DNA of 64,000 nucleotides from UBA6224 sp963730375. Its GTDB lineage: Bacteria > Patescibacteriota > Saccharimonadia > Saccharimonadales > UBA4665. The translations under genes were made by a program, and so were the position numbers. The stretch covers positions 310,001-374,000 of the forward strand of contig CAVSRJ010000001.1 of the NCBI GenBank assembly GCA_963730375.1, in the 5' to 3' direction. The notes below the pieces were generated by a model that saw only the letters and a program-made list of their open reading frames with translations, searched no databases and was not told the DNA's origin. Below, one piece after another: positions 1 to 8,248 of the stretch (positions are counted from its first letter, which is position 1; the number at the start of each line of letters is the position of its first letter).

Positions 1-313
1 CACCGTCATTGGCTACGCGCTGGATGGCTTCCCCATTACTGGGCCGACTATCAAGCAGGGCAACGTTCTGACAACCAGTGACCTAGATGAATGCCATGGC
101 ATCACCAGCACGCTCAAGCTCGATGGCAAGACGGTGACAACCTATCACTACGTCATGACACAAGATTTCCCGTACTCAGTCAGTTGTTTCCGCGGTACAC
201 CCATCACCCCGCCTACGATGCACTCCGAACACTCTGCCAGCACCACGCAAACCACGGGTGAACCAGCGGCAGCTCCACCAAAGCCCGACGTGACCTTGCC
301 ACCACCACGCTGA
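1..313 (+). CDS. YHYH domain protein, C-terminal part
   Basis: The reading frame starting at base 2 is open from the window edge to TGA at 311-313 (103 codons). It contains the hallmarks of the YHYH domain: YALDGFPITGP, LDECHG, TYHYVMTQDFPY and CFRGTP, in that order. YHYH proteins are secreted or surface proteins of unknown activity. After the domain comes a low-complexity tail rich in Ser, Thr and Pro that ends in PPPR. The N-terminus, with the expected signal peptide, lies outside the window. The next gene begins 19 bp downstream from its own promoter. Confidence 0.85.
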   Translation, partial: TVIGYALDGFPITGPTIKQGNVLTTSDLDECHGITSTLKLDGKTVTTYHYVMTQDFPYSVSCFRGTPITPPTMHSEHSASTTQTTGEPAAAPPKPDVTLPPPR

Positions 314-332
314 TTGCTGTTACAATCGTTGT

Positions 333-1211
333 ATGGATATACCAGTCAAGACAACTGCATCTGGTTTTTCGTTGCCGGTCTACGGACTCGGTACTTGGGG
401 CATCGGTGGCTGGCAGCAGGCAGATACCACGAATGACAAAGCAGAAATCGACGCCATCAAAAAGGCGCTTGATCACGGTGTCACCCATATCGACACCGCC
501 GAACTATACGGCAATGGTCACACCGAAGAGCTGATAGGCAAAGCCATCAAGCATCACAAGCGCTCGAACCTCATCATTACGTCCAAGGTGTTGGCCGGCA
601 TGCAGGGTGGCTACGATGGTGTTATCGAAGCCTGCCACAAAAGTCTGGAACGGCTAGGCACCGACTACCTGGATTTGTATTTATTGCATCGCTTTCCGCC
701 TACGCACATTGCCGATGTCATGCATGCCATGAACAAACTCAAAGAAGATGGTCTTATCAAAAACATCGGTGTCAGCAACATGACGATCAATCGAATGCAG
801 GCTGCCCAGAGCCACACCGACCACCCGCTCGTCAACAATCAGCTGGAATACAGTCTAGAGGTCCGTGAGGCCGAACAGTACGGCATAATTAATTATTGTC
901 AGAGCAACGACATGCTTGTCACCGCCTGGGGGCCACTTGAAAAAGGCAACCTGGATGTCGTCGTCCTGCAGGACATGGCGCGAAAATATGACAAAACCGT
1001 CTACCAAGTCGCACTGAACTGGCTGATTGCCCAGAAAAACATCGTTACCATCCCCAAGACGACAAACGTCGAACACCTAGAGGAGAATCTCGGTGCGCTC
1101 GGCTGGGAGATGTCGCCAGAAGATGTCGCTATGCTATCCCAGGAGTATCCACACCAGATGATTCGATCCAGGCGCGTCCCCCTCGATTATTTGGCCGACG
1201 TTGAGCCATAG
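333..1211 (+). CDS. Aldo/keto reductase
   Basis: A 292-residue protein of the aldo/keto reductase superfamily, cytosolic NAD(P)H-dependent carbonyl reductases with a TIM-barrel fold. The catalytic tetrad is visible: Asp54 and Tyr59 (HIDTAELYG), Lys85 (ITSKV) and His119 (LYLLHRF). The C-terminal NADP-binding part (IPKTTNVEHLEENLGAL) is complete. Length is slightly short of the usual 300-330. Start: TACAAT at 321-326 lies only 6 nt before the ATG, so the message is probably leaderless. The physiological substrate cannot be read from sequence. Confidence 0.93.
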   Translation: MDIPVKTTASGFSLPVYGLGTWGIGGWQQADTTNDKAEIDAIKKALDHGVTHIDTAELYGNGHTEELIGKAIKHHKRSNLIITSKVLAGMQGGYDGVIEACHKSLERLGTDYLDLYLLHRFPPTHIADVMHAMNKLKEDGLIKNIGVSNMTINRMQAAQSHTDHPLVNNQLEYSLEVREAEQYGIINYCQSNDMLVTAWGPLEKGNLDVVVLQDMARKYDKTVYQVALNWLIAQKNIVTIPKTTNVEHLEENLGALGWEMSPEDVAMLSQEYPHQMIRSRRVPLDYLADVEP

Positions 1212-1220
1212 ACTCCACCG

Positions 1221-1248
1221 TTGTACTCGCTGAATTCCCAGGTATAAT
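1221..1248 (+). promoter_or_regulatory. Promoter of the RND transporter gene
   Basis: TTGTAC (1221-1226) and TATAAT (1243-1248) are separated by 16 bp. Unlike most genes in this window, the start codon is about 45 nt downstream and is preceded by a purine-rich ribosome-binding site (CAGGGGGAG). Confidence 0.6.
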
Positions 1249-1293
1249 ACCCCTAGACACGAAAACACTGATACCAGGGGGAGACCGGCAGAT

Positions 1294-4155
1294 ATGGCAA
1301 AAAAACGCACAGGCAAGCAACAGGCGGCCAAGCCGACCGATAAACTGTTGCCGAAATTTAGCCTATTTTTCTTCGATCGTCCGCGTACCACGGCAATTTT
1401 GTGGTTGATAGTTGCCATATTCGGCGTGCTGAGCTATACCACGTTCCTACGCCGCGAAGGCTTCCCGACTATCAATATTCCCCTGGTGATTGTCAATGGG
1501 AGCTACGCCGTCAATGATGCCAGCAAAGTCGACAGCGATGTGGCAGCCAAACTGGGCAAGATTGCACTCCAGCAGGATGGTGCTAACTCGGTTGATGTTC
1601 AAAGTGAGGCCAATTTCTTTACTGCGGTGGTGCAATATGACGAAAAGGTTGACGCTAAATCTGCCAAGGCCGATCTAGAACGAGCCGTTCAGGCGGCCGG
1701 CACGCTGCCCGATGGCGTAGAGCTGACCTACAGTGCCCCATATTTTGGCGTGACCGGAGGCTCCACACAAAAGATTGACGCCACAGTGTCTCTGTATGCC
1801 GACCAACAGACAGATTTGCAAACGCTTACCAAGACGGCCAACGACGCCGTTGACTATCTCAATCAACGAGACTACAGCCAGATCCAGAAGTTTTTTGTGA
1901 TCGATCCATTCTCGCAGGTGACCAACCCAGTTACCGGACAAGAGATTACGGTCCAACGTACCTTTGACCGCTACGGCTCTCGAGAGGATGGCAGCACGGA
2001 CTTTGCTCGTTCTGTTGTGATCGGCGTGGCCGGTGTCAACGGATCGGACGCTCTGAAGTTGGATGCTGAGATTCGTGATGCTTTGGCTCAACTGGATAAA
2101 ACTTCAATGTTCGACGGCTATCACGCGACGGTCAGCGCGACCAACGCGCGAGCCATCAACCAGAGCATTTCCGAATTGCAACGCGTCTTGCTCGAAGGTC
2201 TGCTAGCGGTCTTGGTTGTTGGTTCGATCGTCATCGCAGTGCGGGCGTCATTCGTGACAGTGATATCGATGTTGACTGTTATTGCCACGACGCTCGGTCT
2301 GCTCTATCTCATTGGCTTCACGCTCAACGTCATCACATTGTTTGCGATTATCTTGGGCTTGTCACTGATTGTTGACGACACCATCATCATGATTGAGGCT
2401 ATCGACGCCAGTCGCAAGCGCGAAAAGGATGCCCGCACTGTAGTCAAAGAAGCCACCCGTAAAATTAGCCGCGCCATGGTGGCGGCCACCACTACCGCAG
2501 CGCTAAGTTTTGCACCGCTCCTATTCGTGGGCGGTATTCTGGGTACGTTCATTCGCGCCATCCCGATGACCATCATTGCTGCGTTGCTCATCAGTCTGCT
2601 GGTCGCCCTGGTGTTTATCCCGTTCTTTGCCCGTTTTGCACTGCTGGGCAAAAAACAGTTGGGTAAGAAGAGCGGCGTCGTCGAGATTGCCGCCGACTTT
2701 GAAGAAAAAGTCGCTACATGGCTGGGTCGCCCCATGCTGTGGGCAAGGCATCATCGAAAGCGCGAGTTTGCTGTCGGAACATCAGCAGTACTCATCGGTG
2801 TCGGCTTCATCGTGGCGGCCGGCTTTATATTTACGAAAGTCACGTTTAACATTTTTCCACCGACCAAGGACACAAACCAGGTAGCTGTGGCGCTCGTCTT
2901 CCCGCCGAACACGACCGTACAACAGGCCGAGGCAGTAGCCGACCGAGCCGATAGCAAAACCGCGCAGATCCTCGGGAAGTATTTTGAAGGCGCGTCGTAC
3001 TACGGCATGGGCAGCGCCCAGTCTGCAACGTTGTATGTTGACCTGGTGTCATATGAAGAGCGCACGCCGACGGCACCGCAGCTTGTCGAAAAGCTCAAGG
3101 CTGGTTTCGAGAACTTTGATGGTGCCAAAGTAGATGCCTATCAGCTGGATGTTGGCCCACCTAACGCCTCTTTGACCGTCAATATCAACGCAACAGATCG
3201 TGCTGCTGCTGAAAAACTTGCAGCTGACATGGCCGCCTATCTGCAAGGTCGCAAACTGACTCGCACGAGCGGGGAAGTCGCCACCATTACTGAGGCCAAC
3301 GTGGGCAATACCAGTGTCTATCATAGAGTCGACAACGAGCCGGTCATAGGCGTGACATTGGCGTTCGATGGCGACGATACCACCACGCTGACGACTCTGG
3401 CACAGACTGCCATTGAGGATAAATACGATGCTCAGACACTTGCCCAGTACAATCTCAAGCCCAGTGACGTCAAAGTAGACCTGGGCGAAGAGCAGCAAAA
3501 CCAAGACTCGTTCAAGACGCTGGCGCTGGCGTTCCCGGTCCTACTGTTCGTGATTTATCTGCTGCTGTCGTTGCAGTTCCGTTCGTTGCTCCAGCCGCTA
3601 CTCATATTCATGGCCATTCCGTTTAGCTTGTTTGGTGTGACGCTTGGCCTGTACCTGACAGACAACGCATTCAGCTTCTTTGCTATGCTCGGGTTCTTCG
3701 CCCTCATCGGCTTGAGTATCAAAAATACAATCTTGCTGACCGACTACGCGAATCAGTCGCGTCGGGCGGGCATGGGCCCTATCGACGCTGCTGTAGCGGC
3801 ACTGGGTGAGCGATTCCGCCCATTGGTTGCCACTAGTCTGACGGCAATATTTTCACTCATACCGCTCGCTGTGGTGAGCCCATTCTGGCAGGGATTGGCC
3901 GTCGTACTGATATTCGGCCTGGCCTCCAGTACATTGCTAGTCTTGACCGTCTTCCCGTACTACTACCTGGGTGCAGAATATCTGCGCATGAAAGTATCAC
4001 GCGGGGCATTCTGGAAGTGGGCTATTCTGAACATCGTCGCCGTTGGTCTAGTGGCGTTTGCGACGAAGAACGTCGCGGTCGGCCTGGTGACCTTTGCGCT
4101 CCTGAACATCGCGCTCATCGCCTATCAGGCAAACGTACGGCGCGCCCGAGTCTGA
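1294..4155 (+). CDS. RND-family (HAE1/AcrB-like) efflux transporter
   Basis: A 953-residue inner-membrane transporter of the resistance-nodulation-division family. One TM helix near the N-terminus (about 29-50) is followed by a large porter domain, a TM bundle, a second porter domain and a second TM bundle, the duplicated AcrB plan. The proton-relay residues are present: two Asp in the TM4 motif SLIVDDTIIM and the TM10 Lys in IGLSIKNTILL. It is somewhat shorter than AcrB (about 1050). No membrane-fusion protein or outer-membrane channel gene is adjacent, as expected for a cell without a classical outer membrane, so it probably works alone. Substrate unknown. Confidence 0.9.
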   Translation: MAKKRTGKQQAAKPTDKLLPKFSLFFFDRPRTTAILWLIVAIFGVLSYTTFLRREGFPTINIPLVIVNGSYAVNDASKVDSDVAAKLGKIALQQDGANSVDVQSEANFFTAVVQYDEKVDAKSAKADLERAVQAAGTLPDGVELTYSAPYFGVTGGSTQKIDATVSLYADQQTDLQTLTKTANDAVDYLNQRDYSQIQKFFVIDPFSQVTNPVTGQEITVQRTFDRYGSREDGSTDFARSVVIGVAGVNGSDALKLDAEIRDALAQLDKTSMFDGYHATVSATNARAINQSISELQRVLLEGLLAVLVVGSIVIAVRASFVTVISMLTVIATTLGLLYLIGFTLNVITLFAIILGLSLIVDDTIIMIEAIDASRKREKDARTVVKEATRKISRAMVAATTTAALSFAPLLFVGGILGTFIRAIPMTIIAALLISLLVALVFIPFFARFALLGKKQLGKKSGVVEIAADFEEKVATWLGRPMLWARHHRKREFAVGTSAVLIGVGFIVAAGFIFTKVTFNIFPPTKDTNQVAVALVFPPNTTVQQAEAVADRADSKTAQILGKYFEGASYYGMGSAQSATLYVDLVSYEERTPTAPQLVEKLKAGFENFDGAKVDAYQLDVGPPNASLTVNINATDRAAAEKLAADMAAYLQGRKLTRTSGEVATITEANVGNTSVYHRVDNEPVIGVTLAFDGDDTTTLTTLAQTAIEDKYDAQTLAQYNLKPSDVKVDLGEEQQNQDSFKTLALAFPVLLFVIYLLLSLQFRSLLQPLLIFMAIPFSLFGVTLGLYLTDNAFSFFAMLGFFALIGLSIKNTILLTDYANQSRRAGMGPIDAAVAALGERFRPLVATSLTAIFSLIPLAVVSPFWQGLAVVLIFGLASSTLLVLTVFPYYYLGAEYLRMKVSRGAFWKWAILNIVAVGLVAFATKNVAVGLVTFALLNIALIAYQANVRRARV

Positions 4156-4188
4156 TACGTTTCGCATAGTAACACCTCCTCAGTTGTT

Positions 4189-4215
4189 GCCCGTAGCATA
4201 ACCAATACTACGGGC
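4189..4215. terminator. Hairpin between convergent genes
   Basis: GCCCGTAG and CTACGGGC form an 8-bp stem with an 11-nt loop, between the RND gene and the convergent PafA-like gene. No long T run follows on either strand, so a terminator role is only probable. Confidence 0.4.
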
Positions 4216-4232
4216 CGGGGCAGTGAGATTAG

Positions 4233-5606
4233 CTACACCCCGGCATTATTGGTCGCAAGGCGCTCGTTTACTAGCTCGTCTATCTCTGGTTTGCTCGATT
4301 CAGTGGGATCTGGCAATTCTATTTGGTGTCTACGTTGGTTAAACGAAACACTTTGCCAGCTGGCGTATACGTCGGCACCAAATGCCGCAACCACTTTGCC
4401 ACGAATGGCTGCGCGAGTCGTATCGGGTGGAGTAAACTGGCGCTCTTTTATGAGAGCTTCGTCAGGCATGTAATCCGCCCAGAGGCGTTGCTCCAGCTTG
4501 CTGGCGATGGTGTCTTCGGCTGCTATATTATGCCACTCACGGTCTATGCCACGCATTGTCTTGCTGCTCCATGAGCTGCCGTGTATTTCATGGTGATGGC
4601 GCAGTATTATCGCTTTCATAACCCAGTCCACCCGGTTTTTCAGAAGGAATGGATCCTGTTGAAAGTCAACAAGGGCACGCTTCCATTCTTCCAATGTCCA
4701 CTCTTCCTCCGTAGGAAGCGAAACTTCGCGGGAGAGCTCTTCGCAGGCGTTCGCTAATGATGTCTGCACTTCCCACGCCATGCTTCTCCCACCCTTTAGC
4801 ATTTGGAAGGAGAGACCACCCTGAGCGTTGCCGGTTTGCCGCATTGCCCCTAGCAAGTCTCTGGGCATATGAGCAGAGATGTCTACCTCGTGTTCGTCTA
4901 GACGAAGCGCCAATGAAGATCTTCCAAGTGCCATCCGAGTCGCCCACGGAGACATCGTCGCATCACCGCCTACAATTGATAATCGTTGAAAGCGGTGCGG
5001 GTCAGCCAGAGCCTGGTCGTGGGTGCGTATTAGGCCTTTTCCTCTCGTCATTCCGCCCTTAAACACAGATCGGAGGTCACTCGTCTTCTGCCCTAGCACA
5101 AACCTACCATCCATCGTTAGGTAGCCCGAACCCGAAAATATATTTCCAGTTGCTTTTTCAAGTGCAACTGCACCGAACAAATCAAATGACTCTCCGTTCC
5201 GACGCTGTGTTAGGAAATTCTCGTGATAACCGGACGTTATGCCATTGTCATCCACCACCCGTTGAAACATTCGCACGGGGGATGCAGGGTTGACGTTTTC
5301 ATAATGCAACATGACATCTCGGGCAATGCGCCAGCCAGCTCTAATATTGGCAGCTGTATCAGCAAAAGAAGTATCTTCAGGGGTAGTCACTTCCAACTTC
5401 GTGCCAGAATCGATGTATATACGTGCACCGTTCTTCATAAAATAGTTGGTCGACGAAGCAGGTGAGAGTCTGTGTTCTTTTGCATATGCGGCCAGACATG
5501 CCTCCACGGCTAGTTTGTCTACTTGAGTTAAATTGCCATCTTTATCCTCAATGACCGGTGAAAATTCCATCTCGACCCCAGTTATGCGGGGGTGTAGCTC
5601 GGACAT
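4233..5606 (-). CDS. PafA-like protein (Pup ligase / Pup deamidase family)
   Basis: A 457-residue member of the carboxylate-amine ligase fold shared by the Pup ligase PafA and the depupylase Dop. Family motifs appear in order: the Mg/ATP-binding ExE (GVEMEF, Glu12 and Glu14), NGARIYID with the catalytic-type Asp66, GYHENFL (126-132), and the IVGGDATMSP segment. About 45 residues separate ExE from NGARIYID, so the long Dop loop is absent and it looks more like PafA. The ATG is preceded by AAAAAAGGAG. No proteasome gene, Mpa/ARC or obvious Pup ending in GGE/GGQ is in this window, so the substrate is unknown. Ligase or deamidase activity is inferred from motif retention only. Confidence 0.85.
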   Translation of the reverse strand: MSELHPRITGVEMEFSPVIEDKDGNLTQVDKLAVEACLAAYAKEHRLSPASSTNYFMKNGARIYIDSGTKLEVTTPEDTSFADTAANIRAGWRIARDVMLHYENVNPASPVRMFQRVVDDNGITSGYHENFLTQRRNGESFDLFGAVALEKATGNIFSGSGYLTMDGRFVLGQKTSDLRSVFKGGMTRGKGLIRTHDQALADPHRFQRLSIVGGDATMSPWATRMALGRSSLALRLDEHEVDISAHMPRDLLGAMRQTGNAQGGLSFQMLKGGRSMAWEVQTSLANACEELSREVSLPTEEEWTLEEWKRALVDFQQDPFLLKNRVDWVMKAIILRHHHEIHGSSWSSKTMRGIDREWHNIAAEDTIASKLEQRLWADYMPDEALIKERQFTPPDTTRAAIRGKVVAAFGADVYASWQSVSFNQRRHQIELPDPTESSKPEIDELVNERLATNNAGV

Positions 5607-5688
5607 GTAGGGCTCCTTTTTTCCAGCCTACACCCATAGGCGTGGATATGGAATACCCAAACCACAAATTGAGAAAAACACAACAAGC

Positions 5689-6327
5689 TTATGCTTGCAG
5701 CTGCGGGGTGTTATCGAGGCTGTGCCAGACGTACCAGCTGGCGATGGATTCGTACGGCGCCCACTTGTTTTGCGCGGCTATATCACGAATATCGTCGGGT
5801 GTGGGAGCATGCTCCAGTCCGTACAACTGGCGGATGCCATTGCGGATGCCCAAGTCGCCCACCGGCAACACATCGCTGCGGCCCATGCAGAACATCAGGA
5901 ACATATGCGCCGTCCACTCGCCGATGCCTTTGACTGGCACCAGCTCGGCCACTATCTGCTCGTTGCTCAGGTTATCCAGGTGGTCAAAGTGAACCTTGCC
6001 GTCCACGATGTGCTGCGCCAGGTCGCGCACGTACTTGGCCTTGGCATACGAAAAGCCAATGGCGCGTAGCTCCTCGGGATCTTTGGTCAATATTTGCTCT
6101 GGCGCAGGGAACTGTCCGCCGAACATATCGCGAAAGCGCCGTTCAATCGCCGCGGCCGCCTTTACACTCAGCTGTTGGCTGATGATGGCATCCACCAGCT
6201 CTTGGTAGTAGTCGGTGTGTGGGCGGATGGTGCACAGCCCGGCCTGCGCGATAATCGGCGCCAGCACGCTGTCGTGCTTGCTCAGATACTGCGCCGCCTC
6301 GTTCGCCACATCTTCGGTGATTAGCAT
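5689..6327 (-). CDS. DNA-3-methyladenine glycosylase (AlkA-type, HhH-GPD)
   Basis: A 212-residue base-excision repair glycosylase. It has the helix-hairpin-helix (LVPVKGIGEWTAHMFLMF) followed by the catalytic Asp in PVGDLGI, as in the AlkA/HhH-GPD family. The N-terminal AlkA domain is absent, giving the short bacterial form. Expected role: excision of alkylated purines from DNA. It lies upstream of the PafA-like gene on the same strand with about 80 bp between them and probably has its own promoter. Confidence 0.9.
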   Translation of the reverse strand: MLITEDVANEAAQYLSKHDSVLAPIIAQAGLCTIRPHTDYYQELVDAIISQQLSVKAAAAIERRFRDMFGGQFPAPEQILTKDPEELRAIGFSYAKAKYVRDLAQHIVDGKVHFDHLDNLSNEQIVAELVPVKGIGEWTAHMFLMFCMGRSDVLPVGDLGIRNGIRQLYGLEHAPTPDDIRDIAAQNKWAPYESIASWYVWHSLDNTPQLQA

Positions 6328-6380
6328 AGTTGTATTGTACAGTGTGCCCTGCGCATTAGTGCAGAGTGGGTTGCTGCTGG

Positions 6381-6971
6381 CTAATAATCAATACTGGCCG
6401 GCTCGTATTCTACACACGAGGTAACGAAGCTATGCGTCCGGCTGATAATCCTGAGCGCTAGATCCATAACATCATCACTGTAGGGGTGTGTTGCCTTCAT
6501 GTATTCACAGCCGACTAGTGGCGCAGTGCTTGGCCAGTTGCCCGTGGCTGGGTCGACATTGAAGTACCGCTCAACGGTACCCTGGATTAAGTATCGTTCC
6601 TCTTGCAATCTGGGAGTTTGACCGATGACGAGTGTACGCTTTTGCTCGCTGTTGGCAATAATGGTTGCTGGCAGGGCGGCAGTGTATATCTTTTCGTCAA
6701 ATTGCGGATCCAGCCTGGCGTCCAGGTAGTCTGCTAGTCCGTCCAGCGTGTCCTCGTCCCGGGGAATATCCTGTACTCTCAAGAAGTGTTGCAAATGACC
6801 ATCTTGCAGCAGTGCCACGCGGCCGGCATAGGTGTTGGGCTGCAAGCTCTCACGCTCGCTCGACGAGAGACCTTGCTCCTTCGCTTTCTCCAAAAATTCA
6901 GCCCGAACTTGCTCCAGCCCTCTCCGGGGTATTCCTATCACATCACGCGTTACCATAAATTTCTCTGCCAT
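6381..6971 (-). CDS. Hypothetical protein, 196 aa
   Basis: Not recognised. A soluble protein with no signal peptide or membrane segment, mixed alpha/beta by eye, with one Cys in VGCEY and one near the C-terminus in TSCVEYEP. On the minus strand a TATGAT box lies about 14 nt before the ATG, consistent with a short-leader promoter. Codon use matches the surrounding housekeeping genes. It is in the same direction as the downstream alkA-type gene, 53 bp away. Confidence 0.7.
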   Translation of the reverse strand: MAEKFMVTRDVIGIPRRGLEQVRAEFLEKAKEQGLSSSERESLQPNTYAGRVALLQDGHLQHFLRVQDIPRDEDTLDGLADYLDARLDPQFDEKIYTAALPATIIANSEQKRTLVIGQTPRLQEERYLIQGTVERYFNVDPATGNWPSTAPLVGCEYMKATHPYSDDVMDLALRIISRTHSFVTSCVEYEPASIDY

Positions 6972-7035
6972 AATTGTTACACAATCATACCATCACAATG
7001 CTGTATTGCAACAGTAGTTGTATATTGCTCTTGGG

Positions 7036-7064
7036 TTGAAAAATATGCCCAAATCTGGTAAAAT
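7036..7064 (+). promoter_or_regulatory. Promoter reading into the GC-rich insert
   Basis: TTGAAA followed after 17-18 nt by TAAAAT. It drives transcription through the hairpin at 7118-7167 into the GC-rich genes. Recognised by eye only. Confidence 0.45.
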
Positions 7065-7117
7065 AGCAAAGTTTTGTCGAGATATGTATCTCCAAGGCAC
7101 TTTGACAAGCAGACAGA

Positions 7118-7167
7118 CACAAGGTGAGATGCTAGTGCGTAATGCGCTTTAGCACCTCATCTTGTGT
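7118..7167 (+). other. Long hairpin in the 5' leader of the GC-rich insert
   Basis: ACACAAGGTGAGATGCTA (7118-7135) pairs with TAGCACCTCATCTTGTGT (7150-7167): 18 positions with one G-U pair and one A-C mismatch, and a loop with a further GCG/CGC pairing. Four T residues follow. A second small dyad, CTTGCA-C-TGCAAG, follows before the first gene. It could be an attenuator, an RNA-stabilising leader or an operator. Confidence 0.65.
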
Positions 7168-7236
7168 GTTTTAGGAAAACACAGCTTGCACTGCAAGTGG
7201 CCCCACGTGCCGAAAAGATTAGGAGAAAGGTCAGTT

Positions 7237-7548
7237 ATGACCATCATCGTTGCCGACGTGGCTCCAGGCGCCAGCCCGCACGCCGCCATCCGGCGCGCCA
7301 TCAGCCTCACCGGCCAGGTCGACCGCGACCCCCAGCACCAGCTGCCCACGGGCCACATGTTCACCTCCGCCAACCGAAGGCTGCTCATCGGCCTGCGCAT
7401 CGTGGACGCCCCCGACGACGGCAAGGTCACCATGGCTCTCACCGTCTACACCTTCCAGCTGACCCTCACCCCCGAGTCCAACCCCGACGAGGTCTACCGG
7501 CAGTTAATCGAGGCATCCAGGTCGCCGCGCTTCTCCGCCTGGCGGTAG
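7237..7548 (+). CDS. Hypothetical protein of GC-rich insert, paralogue 1
   Basis: A 103-residue protein of unknown function. The ATG is preceded by AGGAGAAAGG at a suitable distance, unlike the leaderless native genes. GC content, especially at third positions, is far above the rest of the window, a strong sign of foreign, possibly actinobacterial, origin. It shares the core AIRRA..LTG.V.RDPQHQLPTGHM with the next gene, so the two arose by tandem duplication. No signal peptide or TM segment. No family recognised. Confidence 0.8.
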   Translation: MTIIVADVAPGASPHAAIRRAISLTGQVDRDPQHQLPTGHMFTSANRRLLIGLRIVDAPDDGKVTMALTVYTFQLTLTPESNPDEVYRQLIEASRSPRFSAWR

Positions 7549-7595
7549 TTACCAGCTTCGCTGCATACTCCCGACAGATTGATGAAAGGTACCCC

Positions 7596-7904
7596 ATGGT
7601 TCACATCACTGCCCACGTGGCCGCACAGCGAGACATCGAGCATGCCATCCGGCGTGCCGTCACGCTCACCGGTGAGGTCGCGCGCGACCCTCAGCACCAG
7701 CTGCCGACGGGGCACATGCGCAAGTTCTACTCGCGGATCTTCCGTGATCTCGCCCTGACCGACGACGGCACCGACGACCGTGTGGACATGACCCTCATGA
7801 TCCACAACGTCCCGGTCACCGTCGACCCCAGCTCCGACCCCAACGCGGCCTACCTGCAGTGGGAGGAAGACCTCCTCCACGCCTGCGCCGCCCAGCGCCA
7901 GTAG
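7596..7904 (+). CDS. Hypothetical protein of GC-rich insert, paralogue 2
   Basis: A 102-residue paralogue of the preceding protein, sharing an identical RDPQHQLPTGHM stretch and the flanking AIRRA and LTG residues; the C-terminal halves diverge but keep the same length and strand-like pattern (VDMTLMIHNVPVTVDPSSDPN versus VTMALTVYTFQLTLTPESNPD). The start follows a GATGAAAGG ribosome-binding site. Strongly GC-biased codons. Function unknown. Confidence 0.8.
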   Translation: MVHITAHVAAQRDIEHAIRRAVTLTGEVARDPQHQLPTGHMRKFYSRIFRDLALTDDGTDDRVDMTLMIHNVPVTVDPSSDPNAAYLQWEEDLLHACAAQRQ

Positions 7905-7912
7905 GCACGATC

Positions 7913-8068
7913 ATGGCCGTTGCCAACGTCGCTGTCCTCGTGCTCCTGGTCATCGTCGACCTCCTGGTCATCTTCCGCCGGCCGCTGTTCCGTCTCTACC
8001 GCAAGTGGGACGCATGGCGCTTCCAGAAGAGGACAGGTATCAACCTGAACTACTACAACCAGTTCTAG
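7913..8068 (+). CDS. Small single-pass membrane protein of GC-rich insert
   Basis: 51 residues beginning 8 nt after the previous stop. One hydrophobic helix (about residues 5-22, VAVLVLLVIVDLLVIF) is followed by a basic, aromatic tail (RRPLFRLYRKWDAWRFQKR) ending NYYNQF, so the tail should be cytosolic. Same GC-rich codon use as the two upstream paralogues, with which it probably forms an operon. Unknown function; a membrane anchor for the paralogues is possible but unproven. Confidence 0.7.
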   Translation: MAVANVAVLVLLVIVDLLVIFRRPLFRLYRKWDAWRFQKRTGINLNYYNQF

Positions 8069-8089
8069 GACTGGGAGCGAGCATGGCGG

Positions 8090-8152
8090 GGAGATATGGG
8101 TTAAAACCTAGGTTTACGGTCATTCCGTAATGTTTTCCTACACCCCATGTCT
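8090..8152 (+). other. Rod-like RNA fold upstream of the hammerhead
   Basis: AGATATGGG (8090-8098) pairs with CCCATGTCT (8144-8152), flanked by CGAGC/GCTCG, and encloses a hairpin TTACGG-TCATT-CCGTAA. It lies between the last gene of the insert and the ribozyme. Confidence 0.5.
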
Positions 8153-8161
8153 GCTCGTCAT

Positions 8162-8216
8162 ATTCGCTCCACAAATGTGTGTTTGTGCTGATGAGTCCAA
8201 AAGGACGAAAGCGAAT
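8162..8216 (+). ncRNA. Type III hammerhead ribozyme
   Basis: All core elements are present in order. Stem III is ATTCGC (8162-8167) with GCGAAT (8211-8216). The cleavage triplet is CUC, with predicted cleavage after C8169. Stem I is CACAAA (8170-8175) with TTTGTG (8182-8187) and a 6-nt loop. Then come CTGATGA (8188-8194), stem II GTCC-AAAA-GGAC (8195-8206) and GAAA (8207-8210). The invariant core residues match the consensus, and all three helices are perfectly paired. Stem III is the open stem, hence type III. It sits in the 3' region of the GC-rich insert, just before the promoter of the next gene. Confidence 0.92.
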
Positions 8217-8248
8217 CCTCAAATTCAGTGATTTGTTACAATACGCTT

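Noticed and set aside
7162..7904. Long alternative frames through the GC-rich insert (for example 7164-7904)
   Set aside because: Open only because GC-rich DNA has few stops; the products are Arg/Pro/His-rich, while the chosen frames have ribosome-binding sites and shared motifs.
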